A DNA stretch of 64,000 nt from Hyphomicrobium sp. (lineage in GTDB: Bacteria > Pseudomonadota > Alphaproteobacteria > Rhizobiales > Hyphomicrobiaceae): NCBI GenBank assembly GCA_022844105.1, contig JALHMJ010000001.1, positions 261,264 through 325,263 on the forward strand, in the 5' to 3' direction. Below, piece after piece: positions 43,831-55,102 of the stretch. The position numbers were made by a program, and so were the translations under genes. Each line of letters begins with the position of its first letter. The first letter of the stretch is position 1. The notes under the pieces were generated by a model that was not told the origin of the DNA, made no database searches, and saw only the letters and a program-made list of their open reading frames with translations.

Positions 43831-46179
43831 ATGGCATCCGGGGACGCGCCGCGCCGCTCGTTTCTGTTCTCGTTCGGGATCGATAAATTGGGGCTCGTGG
43901 CGCTGCGGGCGCCGCGCTTGTCCGCGCTTGTGATCGCGCTCATCACGGCGTTCGCCGTCTATGGGCTGACGAACCTGCGCGTCGATGACAGTCTGGCGGA
44001 ACTGTTCCGGACCGACACCAAGGAGTTCCGTCAATACGAGGAAATCGACCGGCGCTTTCCTTCGAGCGAATACGATGTGCTGGTTGCTGTGGATGGCAAG
44101 AACCTCGTGACTCGCGCGGGGTTGCAGGCCGTCGTCAACATGGTCGTCGAACTGCAACTAACTGATGGCGTCGAAGGCATTGTGTCGATGTTGTCGGCGC
44201 GATCCAAGCCCGACGCGACCGGGTATGCCGCGCCGGTGGTTCCAGATGTGTTGCCCGATGACGGCCCGGCGTTCGACGCGATGATAGCCGATCTGAAGGC
44301 GAACGATATCGTCAAAGGCAAGTTCATTTCCGAAGACGGTGAACTGGCGCTGGTCGTTATTGCGCTCGATCGCAAGGTCGTCGAGGCGCAGACGGCGCGC
44401 ACGGTCATCGGCGGTATTCAGGCGGTCGTCGACAAGGAGTTGGAGGGATCGGGTCTGAATGCGAAGCTCACCGGTGCGCCGGTGATGCAACTTGAAATCC
44501 GTAACGCCGTCGAGCGCGACCGGTTGATCTACAACGGGCTTGGATTTCTCGCCGGTCTCAGTGTCGCGTTTTTGTTTTTCCGGCGGCTGTCGCTGACGCT
44601 GATTGCGGTGGCGGGGCCGACGATCGCGATCCTTTGGACGCTGGGCGTGCTCGGTGGACTGGATTACCGGCTCAATCTGTTTGTCAACGTGATCACGCCT
44701 TTGATCCTGGTGTCGGGGTTCTCCGACAGCATGCATCTGGTGTTCGCGATCCGGCGCGATATCCTGGCTGGCGTGCCGCGGGTCGAGGCGGCCAGGAACG
44801 CCGTGCGTGACGTGGCGCCGGCTTGTCTGCTGACGGCCATGAACGCGGCGCTGGCGCTCTTGTCGTTCCAATTCGCCGATTCTGCGTTGATCCGAACCTT
44901 CGGGCAAGCAGCGCTGTTGGCCGTGGCAATCTCTTATATTGCCGTCGCGGTGGTGGTGCCGACGCTGGCCGCTCTACTCATTCAGCCGGAAGCGGAAACC
45001 ATTCCCGACATCAAGGAACATGACACCGGGGGTGTTGGTTTCTTGCAGAGAGTGACGGAAAGAATCATTGCCTTCGTCATCGCGTGGCCGATCATCTTTG
45101 TTGCTTTCGGTATCGGTGCGGTGGGGTTCACCGGATGGGCCTATTCGCAGTTGACACCGATGTACCGGTTGGCCGACCAGGTGCCCGATAAGGAGCAGGC
45201 GCTCGCGGCCACGGCGAAGCTCGACCAGAAGCTGACCGGCGCCAATCCCGTCCATGTGATGATCCAGTGGAAGACGGGCACCGACGCCAACCCGAGTATC
45301 GGTCTGTATGATGTTGCAACGATGTCGGTGATCGCGCGGGCGCATCAGGTTCTGGAAACAGAAGCCGGTCTGGGGAATGTGTGGTCGCTGGAAAGCTTGC
45401 GGCGGTGGCTGACGGAGGCTGGCGACGCGCGCGTCGAGACGATCAAAAGTTACGTCGACATTTTACCCAAGCATCTCGTGCACCGGTTCATCGATCAGAC
45501 CGAAAGCGCAGTGCTGGTGACCGCGCGGTTGCCGGATATCGACGCCAGCCAGATCCTGCCGATCGTGGATAAGATCGATCAGGCGCTGGAACCGATCAGG
45601 AAAGAGTATCCAGCCTACGAAATCAGTGTGACCGGGTTGCCGGCCATTGCCGCGCGTAATTCAGCCAAGCTGATCACCGAAATGAATTGGGGGCTGGTCG
45701 GCGACATTTTCGTCATCTTCATCTTCCTCGGCATCGCGCTGCGGTCCGTCATGGTCGGTGTCGCCGCCGTGTTGCCGTCTCTGTTCCCGATCTTTGCCAC
45801 GGGGGCGCTACTTTGGGCCACCGGTCAGGGTATGCAGTTCGCGTCCATCATGGCGTTGACCGTTGCGTTCTCACTGGCCATCGATAGCACCATCCACTTC
45901 CTCAACCGCTTTCGGCTGGAGGAAGACCGGATCGGGCCTGGCCCCCAGTCCGCGCATCAGGCGTTGATGGCGACCGCGCATCACATCGGGCCGGCTGTGG
46001 TGCTGACAACCATCGTACTGGCGCTGGGACTCGGCGTGACGATGCTGTCACATCTGCCGTCGCTGCGTCTGTTCGGTGAGCTGGCCGGCATCTGCCTCGC
46101 GGCGTCGCTGATCGGACAGCTCGTCATTCTGCCGGCCACAATCGCACTGTTCCGGCGCTATTTTCCCTTGCGCGCCTAG
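43831..46179 (+). CDS. MMPL/RND-superfamily membrane transporter
   Basis: The 782-residue protein has two homologous halves, each with a membrane helix, a periplasmic loop and a bundle of five to six helices, as in MMPL-type RND exporters. It begins IDKLGLVALRAPRLSALVIALITAFAVYGL and has LTLIAVAGPTIAILWTLGVLGGLDYRLNLFVNVITPLILVSGFSDSMHLVF in the first half, with the matching GLVGDIFVIFIFLGIALRSVMVGVAAVLPSLFPIFATGALLWATGQGMQFASIMALTVAFSLAIDSTIHFLNRF in the second. AGGGG stands about nine bases before the ATG. It may export lipids or hopanoid-type compounds, but the substrate is not known. Confidence 0.9.
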   Translation: MASGDAPRRSFLFSFGIDKLGLVALRAPRLSALVIALITAFAVYGLTNLRVDDSLAELFRTDTKEFRQYEEIDRRFPSSEYDVLVAVDGKNLVTRAGLQAVVNMVVELQLTDGVEGIVSMLSARSKPDATGYAAPVVPDVLPDDGPAFDAMIADLKANDIVKGKFISEDGELALVVIALDRKVVEAQTARTVIGGIQAVVDKELEGSGLNAKLTGAPVMQLEIRNAVERDRLIYNGLGFLAGLSVAFLFFRRLSLTLIAVAGPTIAILWTLGVLGGLDYRLNLFVNVITPLILVSGFSDSMHLVFAIRRDILAGVPRVEAARNAVRDVAPACLLTAMNAALALLSFQFADSALIRTFGQAALLAVAISYIAVAVVVPTLAALLIQPEAETIPDIKEHDTGGVGFLQRVTERIIAFVIAWPIIFVAFGIGAVGFTGWAYSQLTPMYRLADQVPDKEQALAATAKLDQKLTGANPVHVMIQWKTGTDANPSIGLYDVATMSVIARAHQVLETEAGLGNVWSLESLRRWLTEAGDARVETIKSYVDILPKHLVHRFIDQTESAVLVTARLPDIDASQILPIVDKIDQALEPIRKEYPAYEISVTGLPAIAARNSAKLITEMNWGLVGDIFVIFIFLGIALRSVMVGVAAVLPSLFPIFATGALLWATGQGMQFASIMALTVAFSLAIDSTIHFLNRFRLEEDRIGPGPQSAHQALMATAHHIGPAVVLTTIVLALGLGVTMLSHLPSLRLFGELAGICLAASLIGQLVILPATIALFRRYFPLRA

Positions 46180-46334
46180 TGTCCTGTGCGGGCCGGCTGC
46201 ACCGGACCTCCACTCCCGGTTTGCCGATTTGGAGCACTGTTCCGTGGGGGACAGCGGCAGTCGGGACGCGCGGCTAAACCTTGTCGCATCGAGAATGAAC
46301 CGGCCCGATGGCCTCGACTGACAAGGGGACTGAC

Positions 46335-46592
46335 ATGCTCGCCACCACCAAGACAGCTTCCGCCCTGGCGATTGCTCTTGCGGCCTTCGCATTTGCCGCT
46401 CCGGCCGAAGCGGGCGGCCGCGGTAAGGAATTTTATTCGCAGACTTACGTGAGCGACAGACCGCTGCACGGTTTTGAAGGCCGGGCTCCCTATGGCGACT
46501 ATTACTGCAGCTACGTGCGCATCCCGGTGCACAAGATGATCAACGGGCGCATGAAGGTGGTGGCCTGGACGCTGACCCAGAATTGCTACTGA
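46335..46592 (+). CDS. Small secreted protein, uncharacterised
   Basis: The 85-residue protein has a signal peptide (MLATTKTASALAIALAAFAFAAPAEA) and a short mature part with tyrosines and two cysteines (DYYCSYVRIPVHKM and TLTQNCY). AAGGGG before the ATG at 46335 supports this start over the one nine codons earlier. No family was recognised. It may be a cationic or metal-binding periplasmic peptide. Confidence 0.7.
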   Translation: MLATTKTASALAIALAAFAFAAPAEAGGRGKEFYSQTYVSDRPLHGFEGRAPYGDYYCSYVRIPVHKMINGRMKVVAWTLTQNCY

Positions 46593-46744
46593 GTTTTCCG
46601 CTCCGTTCGCTTCTCCCAAGCGCCTTGCAGCTTCCGATTGCGACAGCGATCGGGAGCAGCACTGTTTCAAGACAGGCGACTGAGTTTGGCAACGATGCAC
46701 TCAACGAGGTCGAGCCATTGCATCGTCCATTCGGTCATTCGAGT

Positions 46745-47407
46745 TCACCAGTCGTCGCGCCAGAGGGGGAACGCCATGGCTCCGTTCGGGATGGTCACGG
46801 TGCCGCGCTTGTCGATGCCGCCGTTGACGCCCAGTTCGCCGGCAAATTTGTTGACAATGTCGGCCTTGAGGCCGGCGCTGGCATCGCCAGCGAACTGCAG
46901 CGCGTATTCGAACCGGCCGACAGCGAGGCGAACGATCTGGAATTGATTGCGACTTTTGTCGCCCTTCGGATTGGCCGATCCCAGGCACTTTTTGCGCAAT
47001 GCAATGAGCTTTGCTTCATCGTACTCGTAAATGGTGCCGGTGAAGGTCAGGTTGACGGCGGTGACGTGGTTGCCCTTGAACGACGCGTTGAGAATATTGG
47101 CCCAGCCGGCGGAGAGGCCGAATGACTTCTGGTCGTGGCTGGAGAACGCCGCACCATCGAGTATCTGGCTGAAGCCGTCCTCATCGAACTTGGCGCGGCA
47201 GCGCACAACATTGACTTTCAGAAGGCGGTCACCGGTGCGATCGTATGTGCGCTTGTCGAGGTACCCGCGCGCAATGGTGCCCGGTGTGTAATAGGCGAGC
47301 GGCGGCGACATGCGAATGACATTCAGATTGTCGTAGATCGAATCGGCTGCCGCGCCTCCGGCGGCGCCCGTCACGAACCCCGTTACAAGCAAACCAAGTC
47401 GACGCAT
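46745..47407 (-). CDS. Secreted protein, uncharacterised
   Basis: The 220-residue product has a signal peptide (MRRLGLLVTGFVTGAAGGAAA) and a mixed alpha/beta mature part with two cysteines (VRCRAKFDE and KKCLGSANPKG). Repeated phrases such as FTGTIYEYDEAKLIAL and KADIVNKFAGELGVNGGIDKRGTVTIPNGAMAF suggest a beta-rich domain. No known family was identified. It lies between the MMPL gene cluster and gltA with no clear partner. Confidence 0.7.
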   Translation of the reverse strand: MRRLGLLVTGFVTGAAGGAAADSIYDNLNVIRMSPPLAYYTPGTIARGYLDKRTYDRTGDRLLKVNVVRCRAKFDEDGFSQILDGAAFSSHDQKSFGLSAGWANILNASFKGNHVTAVNLTFTGTIYEYDEAKLIALRKKCLGSANPKGDKSRNQFQIVRLAVGRFEYALQFAGDASAGLKADIVNKFAGELGVNGGIDKRGTVTIPNGAMAFPLWRDDW

Positions 47408-47560
47408 ACCAGAACCCCCACGCCCACGCGGCGAGGGTATTTAACCGCTCGACCTCGCAGGCGAGAAGCACGCTGCCGGTCAGTGGCTGCGGATTGCACT
47501 CCGTAGTGGCTTCAAAGCAGCACAAGACGCTGGGCGGCCGTTCGGCGATGCAACAAACAG

Positions 47561-48871
47561 CTAAAGCGGGAATTCGCGGCGTGCTGGGCCGACGTACAAC
47601 TGACGCGGCCTCCCGATGCGCTGCTCGGGATCTTCAATCATTTCGCGCCACTGGGCGATCCAGCCGACGGTCCTGGCCACGGCAAACAGCACGGTGAACA
47701 TTTCCACGGGGAAGCCGATCGCCCGCAGCGTGATGCCGGAATAGAAGTCGATGTTGGGGTAGAGCTTCTTGCTGACGAAGTACTCGTCCTGTAGCGCGAT
47801 CCGCTCCAACTCCATCGCGACCTTCAGCAGCGGGTCGTCACGCTTGTCGAGGGCATCGAGGACCTCGTGGCAGGTCTTCTGCATGACCTTGGCGCGTGGA
47901 TCGTAGTTTTTATAGACGCGGTGGCCAAAGCCCATCAGGCGGAAGCCCGACGACTTATCCTTGGCCTTGGCGATGAATTCGGGAATGCGCTCGACGGAGC
48001 CGATTTCCGACAGCATCGTCAGGGCGGCTTCGTTGGCGCCGCCGTGGGCCGGGCCCCACAGGCAGGCAATTCCGGACGCGATGCAGGCAAACGGATTGGC
48101 GCCCGATGAGCCCGCGAGCCGGACCGTCGACGTCGAGGCGTTCTGTTCGTGGTCGGCGTGCAGGATGAAAATGCGGTCGAGCGCGCGGGCAACGACCGGA
48201 TTCACGATGTAGGGTTCGCACGGCACTGCGAAGCACATCTGCAGGAAGTTGGAGGTGTAGTCGAGATCGTTGCGGGGATAGATGAACGGATGACCGATCG
48301 AATATTTGTAGGCCATCGCGGCAATGGTCGGCATTTTTGCGATCATGCGGTTGGTCGCGACGCGGCGGTGCTCGGGGTTCGTGATGTCGGTGCTGTCGTG
48401 GTAGAACGCCGACAGAGCGCCGACGACGCCGACCATGACGGCCATTGGATGCGCGTCCCGGCGGAACCCGGTGTAGAAGCGCGTCATCTGCTCGTGGACC
48501 ATCGTGTGGTGGGTGATGGTGCGGCGGAATTCGCGGAACTGCTCGTTGGTTGGCAACTCGCCGTTGAGCAGCAGAAAACAGGTGGCGAGAAAGTTCGAGT
48601 GCTCGGCAATCTGTTCGATCGGATAGCCGCGATAAAGCAATTCGCCTTTATCGCCATCGATGAAGGTAATCTTCGAGGCGCAGTTGGCCGTCGAGGTGAA
48701 TCCGGGATCGTAGGAAAAGCAGCCGGTGTCCTTGTACAGTTTTCCGATGTCCATCACCGACGGCCCAATCGTGCCGTGGCGCAGCGGAAACTCGGTCGGC
48801 TTGCCCTGGTAGGAGAGTGTGGCGCTGCCTTCGACGATGCCCGCCGTGGGGGGCTGCTCCTGGATTGTCAT
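47561..48871 (-). CDS. gltA: Citrate synthase
   Basis: The 436-residue type II citrate synthase makes citrate from oxaloacetate and acetyl-CoA. Active-site regions are plain: [23 protein letters not shown] (catalytic His), the second His in [15 protein letters not shown], and the Asp in the [11 protein letters not shown] region, with [14 protein letters not shown] for CoA. The start at 48871 follows a GGAG site; the track ORF adds upstream residues. It is a neighbour of gltX, as in many Alphaproteobacteria. Confidence 0.97.
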   Translation of the reverse strand: MTIQEQPPTAGIVEGSATLSYQGKPTEFPLRHGTIGPSVMDIGKLYKDTGCFSYDPGFTSTANCASKITFIDGDKGELLYRGYPIEQIAEHSNFLATCFLLLNGELPTNEQFREFRRTITHHTMVHEQMTRFYTGFRRDAHPMAVMVGVVGALSAFYHDSTDITNPEHRRVATNRMIAKMPTIAAMAYKYSIGHPFIYPRNDLDYTSNFLQMCFAVPCEPYIVNPVVARALDRIFILHADHEQNASTSTVRLAGSSGANPFACIASGIACLWGPAHGGANEAALTMLSEIGSVERIPEFIAKAKDKSSGFRLMGFGHRVYKNYDPRAKVMQKTCHEVLDALDKRDDPLLKVAMELERIALQDEYFVSKKLYPNIDFYSGITLRAIGFPVEMFTVLFAVARTVGWIAQWREMIEDPEQRIGRPRQLYVGPARREFPL

Positions 48872-49025
48872 GGATGTCTCCTTCGCCGAGTCTTGAGATG
48901 GCCCGGCCATGGCATTCCGCCAAAATGTTGCACTGCCGAATGTTATACCGCGACTGCACAGTGTTGGCCAATGCCGCCTAAGGATAAGTCCTGCCCGCAA
49001 ATCAGGCGACTGCAGACCGTCAACA

Positions 49026-50561
49026 TTACGCGGCGTGGTCGCGCAGACGAGCCAAAGATTCATCGCGGCCAAGTACGGCCATGACGTCGAAGACAGGCGG
49101 GGAAACCGTGCGCCCGGTCAGCGCCGCCCGTAAGGGTTGCGCTACTTTACCAAGTTTGGAGCCGGTGCGCTCGGCATAGGTGCGCACGGCCGTCTCCAGA
49201 TCGGCCGCGGTCCATGCGGCCGTCGTCTCAAGCTGCGGCAGCAATCCGCCGATCACCGCCCTTGCCTCCGCATCGATCAGCTTTGCCGCCTTTTCATCCA
49301 GAGCCAGTGGCCGCTCCGCGACAAGATAGAGCACTCCAGAGAGCAATTCGGCCAGCGTCCTGGCGCGCTCCTTCAGCGAGGGGATGGCGGCTGCGAACCG
49401 GTCCCACCCCTTGGCCTCGAACTTCTGCGATAGTTCCACGCCGGATTTCAGTTTGGGCAGAACGGTTGATACTTCATGGGCAAGCGCGACGTCGGAGCGG
49501 GGCGGCGCCTTTGGATCGACCGTCATGGTGGTGAGGGCGGCAAAATCGAGGTACGGCAGCATTTGCCGGATACGCTCGACGAGTTCTTGCGTGTCGGCTT
49601 CGCGGATGTAGTGGGCGTTCAAGTCATCAAGTTTTTTGAAGTCAAAGCGTGATGCACTTTTGTTGATGTCTTCGATGTCGAACCACGCGATGAGTTGATC
49701 GGTCGACATGATTTCGTCGTCGCCATGGCTCCAGCCGAGGCGGACCAGATAATTGCGCAAGGCTGCGGGCAGATAACCCATCGTGCGGTACTCTTCGATG
49801 CCCTGAGCGCCATGCCGCTTGGAGAGCTTGGCGCCATCGGCTCCATGGATCAGCGGCACGTGCGCCCATGCCGGCACGACCCATCCCATGCCGTTGTAGA
49901 TCTGGGTTTGCCGTGCGGCGTTGGTCAGATGATCGACGCCGCGGACAACGTGCGTGATGCCCATGTCATGGTCATCCACAACGACGGCGAGATTGTAGGT
50001 CGGGTTGCCGTCGGAGCGCAGGATGATGAGATCGTCGAGGTCCTTGTTGGCAAATGTCACGCGGCCTTGAACGCGGTCGTCGACGACCGTTTCACCTTCG
50101 CGAGGGGCCTTGAGGCGGATCGTGAATGGGGCGCCGGGGGGCGCTTCGGAGGGGTCGCGGTCGCGCCAGGGCGAGCGGATGGTGAGCGGACGCTTTTCGG
50201 CTTCGGCGGTTTTGCGCATCTCGTCGAGTTCGCCGGCTGTGAGATAGCAGCGATAGGCGTTTCCGGAAGCGAGCAGCGCCTCGGCAACTTCGCGGTGGCG
50301 CGGGGCAGCAGCAAACTGAGAGACGGGTTCGCCTTCCCAATCGAGCTGCAACCACTGAAGCCCATCCAGAATGGCTGCGACGGCGGCCGGGTTGTTGCGT
50401 TCGCGATCGGTATCCTCGATGCGCAGCACGAAGCGGCCGCCGCGACCCTTGGCGTATAGCCAATTAAAAAGGGCTGTGCGGGCGCCGCCGATGTGCAGGT
50501 AGCCGGTGGGGGAGGGCGCAAACCGGACAACGGGTTTGCCGCTCTCAGTCGTTGTGCTCAT
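49026..50561 (-). CDS. gltX: Glutamate-tRNA ligase
   Basis: The 511-residue class I synthetase charges tRNA-Glu. The HIGH-type motif is [24 protein letters not shown] and the KMSKS-type motif is [18 protein letters not shown]. The C-terminal anticodon-binding region is present (residues about 320-505). Alphaproteobacteria often have two gltX paralogues with different tRNA ranges, and which type this is cannot be told. It is divergent from comEC. The start at 50561 ([20 protein letters not shown]) is chosen over the upstream track start. Confidence 0.96.
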   Translation of the reverse strand: MSTTTESGKPVVRFAPSPTGYLHIGGARTALFNWLYAKGRGGRFVLRIEDTDRERNNPAAVAAILDGLQWLQLDWEGEPVSQFAAAPRHREVAEALLASGNAYRCYLTAGELDEMRKTAEAEKRPLTIRSPWRDRDPSEAPPGAPFTIRLKAPREGETVVDDRVQGRVTFANKDLDDLIILRSDGNPTYNLAVVVDDHDMGITHVVRGVDHLTNAARQTQIYNGMGWVVPAWAHVPLIHGADGAKLSKRHGAQGIEEYRTMGYLPAALRNYLVRLGWSHGDDEIMSTDQLIAWFDIEDINKSASRFDFKKLDDLNAHYIREADTQELVERIRQMLPYLDFAALTTMTVDPKAPPRSDVALAHEVSTVLPKLKSGVELSQKFEAKGWDRFAAAIPSLKERARTLAELLSGVLYLVAERPLALDEKAAKLIDAEARAVIGGLLPQLETTAAWTAADLETAVRTYAERTGSKLGKVAQPLRAALTGRTVSPPVFDVMAVLGRDESLARLRDHAA

Positions 50562-50636
50562 GAGCGTCTTCGCATGATTGGGATTTGTGGGATGATGACC
50601 CCCTGTAGCACACGCCTTGCGGGCGTTTAAAGGGTG

Positions 50637-52997
50637 ATGTCTCAGGTGGGGAGCGGAGCAGCGGATCACGAGCCCGAGGTGGATTTGCCCCCGCGCGGGC
50701 ACAGCCGCACGGCAGACGGGCGGTCTTCGGCCTGGCTGGAATTGGGACCGCGCCTGCGAACGTGGTTTTGGCGATCGTTCGCGGAGGAAAGGGCGAGGTT
50801 CGTCAACTGGCTGCCGGTGGTTTTCGGAGCTGGGATCTGGGTTTACTTCACGCTGGGTACCGAGCCGACGGCTGCGTTGGCCGGTTTACCCCTAGTTACG
50901 GGCGTAATCCTGGCAGCGCTCGCGCAACGCGACGGTGCGCTGCGGCTGATCGGCGTTCTCCTCATCGTTGCGGGTGCCGGCTTTGCCGTCGCCAAGGCGA
51001 GGTCCGCGTTCGTTGCGGCACCTGTTCTTGAGAAGAATTTGCGCGGTGTCAGCGTGACGGGGGTCGTGGAGCGGCGGGAACCGCATGCCAAACGGGGCGA
51101 GCGGCTGACATTACGTCTGATCTCTGTGGGCGATGTCGAACCGGCGCTATTGCCGAATCGGGCCCGTATTCGCACCCTTATGCCGGCCGGCGACATCGTG
51201 CCTGGCGACGTCGTGCAACTGACTGCGACGCTGTCGCCGCCGTCTGTACCGGCATTGCCCGGCGGACACGATTTCGCGCGGGCAGCCTACTTCGAAGGCG
51301 TGGGCGCCGTCGGCTTTGCGCTGCGGGCGCCGGTGAAGTTGTCACCGGAACCGCCGTTGGAGCCGAACCTGTCGCTTCGCACGCGGGCCTTTATCGAGGA
51401 CCTGCGACAGGACATCGGGCGGCGCATCCAATTGGCATTGCCTGGTGAGCGCGGCGCGCTCGCCACCGCGCTGATCACCGGCGAGCGGGGCGGAGTGTCC
51501 GAAGCGACGACTGACGCGTATCGCGACAGTGGCCTTGTCCATATTCTCTCGATTTCGGGTCTGCACATGGCGATCATGGCCGGGGCCGTGTTCGCCCTAT
51601 TGCGGTTGGCCATGGCGGCCATCCCGGCACTGGCGCTGACGCAACCGATCAAGAAGTGGGCGGCCGCAGGCGGGGCGATCGGCGCGATCCTCTACTTCGC
51701 CATCTCCGGCGGTTCGGCGGCAACGCTGAGATCAGCCATCATGATGATCGTGTTCTTTCTCGCGATCATGCTCGGGCGTCCGGCCATCGCGATGCGCAAC
51801 GTGGCCATCGCAGCGCTGGCGATCCTCGTTGTCTTTCCCGAAAGCTTGCTCGATGTCGGTTTTCAGATGTCGTTTGCAGCAGTGGCGGCGCTGGTTGCCG
51901 CTTACGAAGCGGTGCGACTGCACATGGATCGGCGCGCGTTCACGCCGGGTCCGATGTGGGCGGGAGCATTGTTTCTGGGTGGCATACTCTTTTCGACGTT
52001 GATCGCTGGGTTCGCTGTGACGCCGCTGTCGGTCTACCATTTCCACGCCATGCAGCACTATGCGCCGCTCGCCAATCTCGTTGCGGTGCCGGTGTGCAAT
52101 CTCGTGGTCATGCCGGCGGCATTGGCGACACTGGCTGCGATGCCTTTCGGGTTGGAGGTGTGGCCCCTTTGGGTGATGGGAGGCGGCATCGACCTGATGG
52201 GTGCAACAGCCCGCTTCGTCGCTGAATTACCGGGTGCGGTGACGCATCTGCCTCAAGTGCCGGACGCCGCGTTTGTCCTCGTACTGGGCGGCGGGTTGTG
52301 GCTCGTTCTATGGCAAAAGTCTTGGCGGCTTGCGGGAATTCCGCTCGTTCTCTTAGGCCTTCTCCTGGCGCCTGGGTCCCCTCGGCCCGACATTCTGATC
52401 GGGCGAGAGGGCGGTCTGGTCGCGGTGCGGGACGCGAAGGGCAGTCTCGTTGCGCGCGCGGAACGAGCGTCGACATTCGAATTGAAGCGTTGGCTGGAAG
52501 CTGATGGCGATGCGCGCGATCCGAAACTTGTCCGCAACGGGCGTGCGTTTCGATGCGATGCACTGGGTTGTGTGACAGAGATCGCCGGCGGCATACTGGC
52601 GATTTCGCGCCATCCCGCAGGGACGGGTGATGATTGCGTTCGCGCGCGCGTGCTGATCACACTGGGCGCCGCGCCTGGTCATTGCATTGGTCCGCAGGAG
52701 GTGCTCGACCGTGATCTGTTGAAGGCGAGCGGTACGATTGCCCTCTACCGCGACGGCAGTGGCGGCTTTCGTCGCGAAAGCGTGTCGGAGGCGCGTGGGA
52801 CACGGCCATGGTCTATTCCACCGAGGCCACGCCGTTCGCGCCCTGTTACGATGCTAGGCGAGACTACATCCAGGACGCGCGTGTCGCCGGTAGAGGGCAC
52901 GGTGGATATCAGCCGGTATGCGGCACCCCAAGCCGTTGCTGATGCTTTCGATGTGCCAGCCGAGTTGCGCCCCGACGTTGAGGACGACCTGCCTTGA
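50637..52997 (+). CDS. comEC: ComEC/Rec2-type competence membrane protein
   Basis: The 786-residue protein has the DUF4131 N-terminal region and the ComEC domain with many helices and the motif [24 protein letters not shown]. It also has [15 protein letters not shown] and the conserved [15 protein letters not shown]. ComEC forms the inner-membrane channel for single-stranded DNA in natural transformation. The C-terminal part (about 590-786) has no HxHxDH metallo-beta-lactamase motif, so the nuclease-like domain is degenerate or absent, as in other alphaproteobacterial ComEC. It is divergent from gltX and convergent with lexA. Confidence 0.92.
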   Translation: MSQVGSGAADHEPEVDLPPRGHSRTADGRSSAWLELGPRLRTWFWRSFAEERARFVNWLPVVFGAGIWVYFTLGTEPTAALAGLPLVTGVILAALAQRDGALRLIGVLLIVAGAGFAVAKARSAFVAAPVLEKNLRGVSVTGVVERREPHAKRGERLTLRLISVGDVEPALLPNRARIRTLMPAGDIVPGDVVQLTATLSPPSVPALPGGHDFARAAYFEGVGAVGFALRAPVKLSPEPPLEPNLSLRTRAFIEDLRQDIGRRIQLALPGERGALATALITGERGGVSEATTDAYRDSGLVHILSISGLHMAIMAGAVFALLRLAMAAIPALALTQPIKKWAAAGGAIGAILYFAISGGSAATLRSAIMMIVFFLAIMLGRPAIAMRNVAIAALAILVVFPESLLDVGFQMSFAAVAALVAAYEAVRLHMDRRAFTPGPMWAGALFLGGILFSTLIAGFAVTPLSVYHFHAMQHYAPLANLVAVPVCNLVVMPAALATLAAMPFGLEVWPLWVMGGGIDLMGATARFVAELPGAVTHLPQVPDAAFVLVLGGGLWLVLWQKSWRLAGIPLVLLGLLLAPGSPRPDILIGREGGLVAVRDAKGSLVARAERASTFELKRWLEADGDARDPKLVRNGRAFRCDALGCVTEIAGGILAISRHPAGTGDDCVRARVLITLGAAPGHCIGPQEVLDRDLLKASGTIALYRDGSGGFRRESVSEARGTRPWSIPPRPRRSRPVTMLGETTSRTRVSPVEGTVDISRYAAPQAVADAFDVPAELRPDVEDDLP

Positions 52998-53004
52998 ACT
53001 GATG

Positions 53005-53718
53005 TCAGTATTTGCGGATGAGACCCACAAGGCGGCCTTGAATATCGACCTGATCAGGGCGGAAAATGCGCGTCTCGTAGGCCGGATTTGCCGCTTCCAG
53101 CGCAATGGTCGAACCCTTCTTGCGCAGGCGCTTCAGAGTCGCCTCTTCTTTTTCGACCAGGGCCACGACGATGTCGCCGTTTTCGGCGGAATGGCAACGA
53201 CGGACGATGACCGTATCACCGTCGTGAATGCCGGCTTCGATCATCGAATCGCCTTTCACCTCGAGCGCATAGTGCTCGCCCGAGCCCAGCATGTCGGGCG
53301 GGCATGTGATGTCGCTGGAATGGTTTTGAATGGCGCTGATCGGAACGCCTGCAGCGATGCGGCCCATGAGCGGAACGCAGACCGAACGGCTGTCGATTTG
53401 ATAGGCTGGCGGCAGAGACGGCTCGCTGGATCGTCGGTCGCCCTCAATCACGCTCGGCTGGAAACCACGCCGTGGCGGCTCGTGGGCGGGGGCGGGCAGG
53501 CTGTTTTCCGGCAGTTTGATGACTTCGATCGCTCGGGCGCGGTGCGGGAGGCGGCGAATGAAGCCGCGCTCGACAAGGGCGGTAATGAGGCGGTGAATTC
53601 CGGATTTTGATTTCAGGTCCAGCGCATCGCGCATTTCGTCAAATGAGGGCGGGACGCCTTCATCCTGCATGCGGGCGTGGATGAACAGCAACAGTTCTTT
53701 CTGTTTCTGGGTCAGCAT
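53005..53718 (-). CDS. lexA: LexA SOS repressor
   Basis: The 237-residue repressor of the SOS response has the N-terminal winged helix ([48 protein letters not shown]) and the autocleavage domain. The Ala123-Gly124 cleavage bond is in GRIAAGVP, and the Ser158-Lys196 dyad lies in [10 protein letters not shown] and [10 protein letters not shown]. RecA filaments trigger its cleavage after DNA damage. The start matches the family. An SOS box (GTTC-N7-GTTC) lies 84 bases upstream, consistent with autoregulation. Confidence 0.97.
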   Translation of the reverse strand: MLTQKQKELLLFIHARMQDEGVPPSFDEMRDALDLKSKSGIHRLITALVERGFIRRLPHRARAIEVIKLPENSLPAPAHEPPRRGFQPSVIEGDRRSSEPSLPPAYQIDSRSVCVPLMGRIAAGVPISAIQNHSSDITCPPDMLGSGEHYALEVKGDSMIEAGIHDGDTVIVRRCHSAENGDIVVALVEKEEATLKRLRKKGSTIALEAANPAYETRIFRPDQVDIQGRLVGLIRKY

Positions 53719-53801
53719 GGCGAAATCAATGCTCCGGTTCGAATGTCCCAAGGATTACGGCTGACGCACGGGTAAGGACAAATCAGGAACGTACCCTAGC
53801 C

Positions 53802-53816
53802 GTTCCCCTCGTGTTC
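53802..53816 (-). promoter_or_regulatory. SOS box (GTTC-N7-GTTC) upstream of lexA
   Basis: The direct repeat GTTCCCCTCGTGTTC is exactly the GTTC-N7-GTTC binding site known for alphaproteobacterial LexA. It lies 84 bases upstream of the lexA start codon in the spacer shared with the divergent kdsA gene, so it could also affect kdsA transcription, though autoregulation of lexA is the more usual role. Confidence 0.8.
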
Positions 53817-53908
53817 CGCAAGCCCCCCAGCTTTGACGGCTTTGAAGCACGGGAAAACGTTTCCGCATCCATTGTCAACGAGGGGCGTAGTCGGGCTATA
53901 AAAGGGCC

Positions 53909-54772
53909 ATGAACAACTCAGAAGCCTTGCGGCCTGCCCGCGCCGTTATGGCCGGCCGAGTGACGTTTTCCAACGACGGGCCGATCGCGATTCTCGCCGG
54001 CCCGTGCCAGATGGAAAGCCGCCAGCACGCGCTGGAAATGGCCGCGGCGCTTAAAGAAATCAGCGGTCGGCTCGGCATCGGTCTCGTCTATAAGTCATCG
54101 TTCGACAAGGCCAATCGCACATCGTTATCTGGAAAGCGCGGGATCGGCCTTGACGCAGCGTTGTCGGTTTTTGCCGAGATCCGCGAGTCCCTTGGCCTAC
54201 CGATTGTGACGGATGTGCACGAAGTCGGGCACTGCGCCCGGGTGGCCCCGGTGGTCGATATTCTCCAAATTCCGGCGTTCCTGTGCCGTCAAACGGATCT
54301 CTTGATTGCGGCGGCCGAGACCGGCCGCGTCGTGAAAATCAAAAAGGGGCAGTTTTTGGCTCCTTGGGACATGAAGAACGTCGTCGCAAAGGTCGTGGGC
54401 AGCGGCAATTCGAACATTCTATTGACCGAGCGTGGGGTGTCTTTCGGATACAATACGCTGGTCGCCGACATGCGGTCGCTTCCGATCATGGCGGAAACGG
54501 GGGCCCCGGTGATTTTCGACGCGACGCACTCGGTGCAGCAGCCGGGTGGTCAGGGGACGAGTTCGGGTGGTGATCGACGCTTCGTCCCAGTCCTTGCCCG
54601 CGCCGCGGTCGCGGTCGGTGTTGCCGGTCTCTTCATCGAGACTCATGAATCGCCCGACCGCGCACCCTCGGACGGACCGAACATGGTGCCGCTGTCGGAG
54701 TTTGAGGATCTGGTGCGCGAACTTATGGAGATCGATGCCGTGGTCAAAAAGCAGAAACGCGCGCAGGCCTGA
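53909..54772 (+). CDS. kdsA: 3-deoxy-8-phosphooctulonate synthase (KDO-8-P synthase)
   Basis: This enzyme condenses phosphoenolpyruvate and arabinose-5-phosphate to KDO-8-phosphate for lipopolysaccharide. The 287-residue protein shows AGPCQMESRQHALEMA, YKSSFDKANRTS, QIPAFLCRQTDLL, ATHSVQQPGGQGTSSGG and LFIETHESPDRAPSDGPNMVPL. The cysteine in PAFLCRQTDL and C in AGPCQME are compatible with either metal class, so the metal dependence is not assigned. It is divergent from lexA, and kdsB is not nearby. Confidence 0.96.
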   Translation: MNNSEALRPARAVMAGRVTFSNDGPIAILAGPCQMESRQHALEMAAALKEISGRLGIGLVYKSSFDKANRTSLSGKRGIGLDAALSVFAEIRESLGLPIVTDVHEVGHCARVAPVVDILQIPAFLCRQTDLLIAAAETGRVVKIKKGQFLAPWDMKNVVAKVVGSGNSNILLTERGVSFGYNTLVADMRSLPIMAETGAPVIFDATHSVQQPGGQGTSSGGDRRFVPVLARAAVAVGVAGLFIETHESPDRAPSDGPNMVPLSEFEDLVRELMEIDAVVKKQKRAQA

Positions 54773-54862
54773 GCCGCGCGCGATTCCACTTCAATTCACA
54801 GTTGGGACGAGACCGCTATCCCAGGCCGAACCTCCGGGAAAGCGTACGATCGTGGCCGGTGA

Positions 54863-55102
54863 TTATTCTCCGGCGAGGAAGAGGGCGGCGGTATGGATGA
54901 TGCCGGCGAAGCCGGGTTCGTCGGTGGTGCCCGCCAATGCGTGGTGCTGGGCCGCGACGGCACAGCTGGTATCGGAGCAGATGCCGCCGGGTTCATGAGC
55001 GACTGCGTTCAGTGCGGCGGTGCTCGTGATGGTGACAAACAAACCGAATGTGTAAACGCAGGCGATGGCGCAGATCGCTCGCAGAGTGTTGTCAAAGGAC
55101 AT
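54863..55102 (-). CDS. Small exported or membrane protein, uncharacterised
   Basis: The 79-residue product has a hydrophobic start (MSFDNTLRAICAIACVYTFGLFVTITSTAALNAVA) that could be a signal or an anchor, then a short part with two cysteines (GGICSDTSCAVAAQHHAL). An AAGG about nine bases upstream of the ATG is a weak ribosome site. No family was recognised. A plus-strand shadow frame overlaps it. Confidence 0.45.
   Translation of the reverse strand: MSFDNTLRAICAIACVYTFGLFVTITSTAALNAVAHEPGGICSDTSCAVAAQHHALAGTTDEPGFAGIIHTAALFLAGE

Noticed and set aside
48149-49084. 311-codon plus-strand frame opposite gltA
   Set aside because: It is an antisense shadow of citrate synthase, whose frame is unmistakable.
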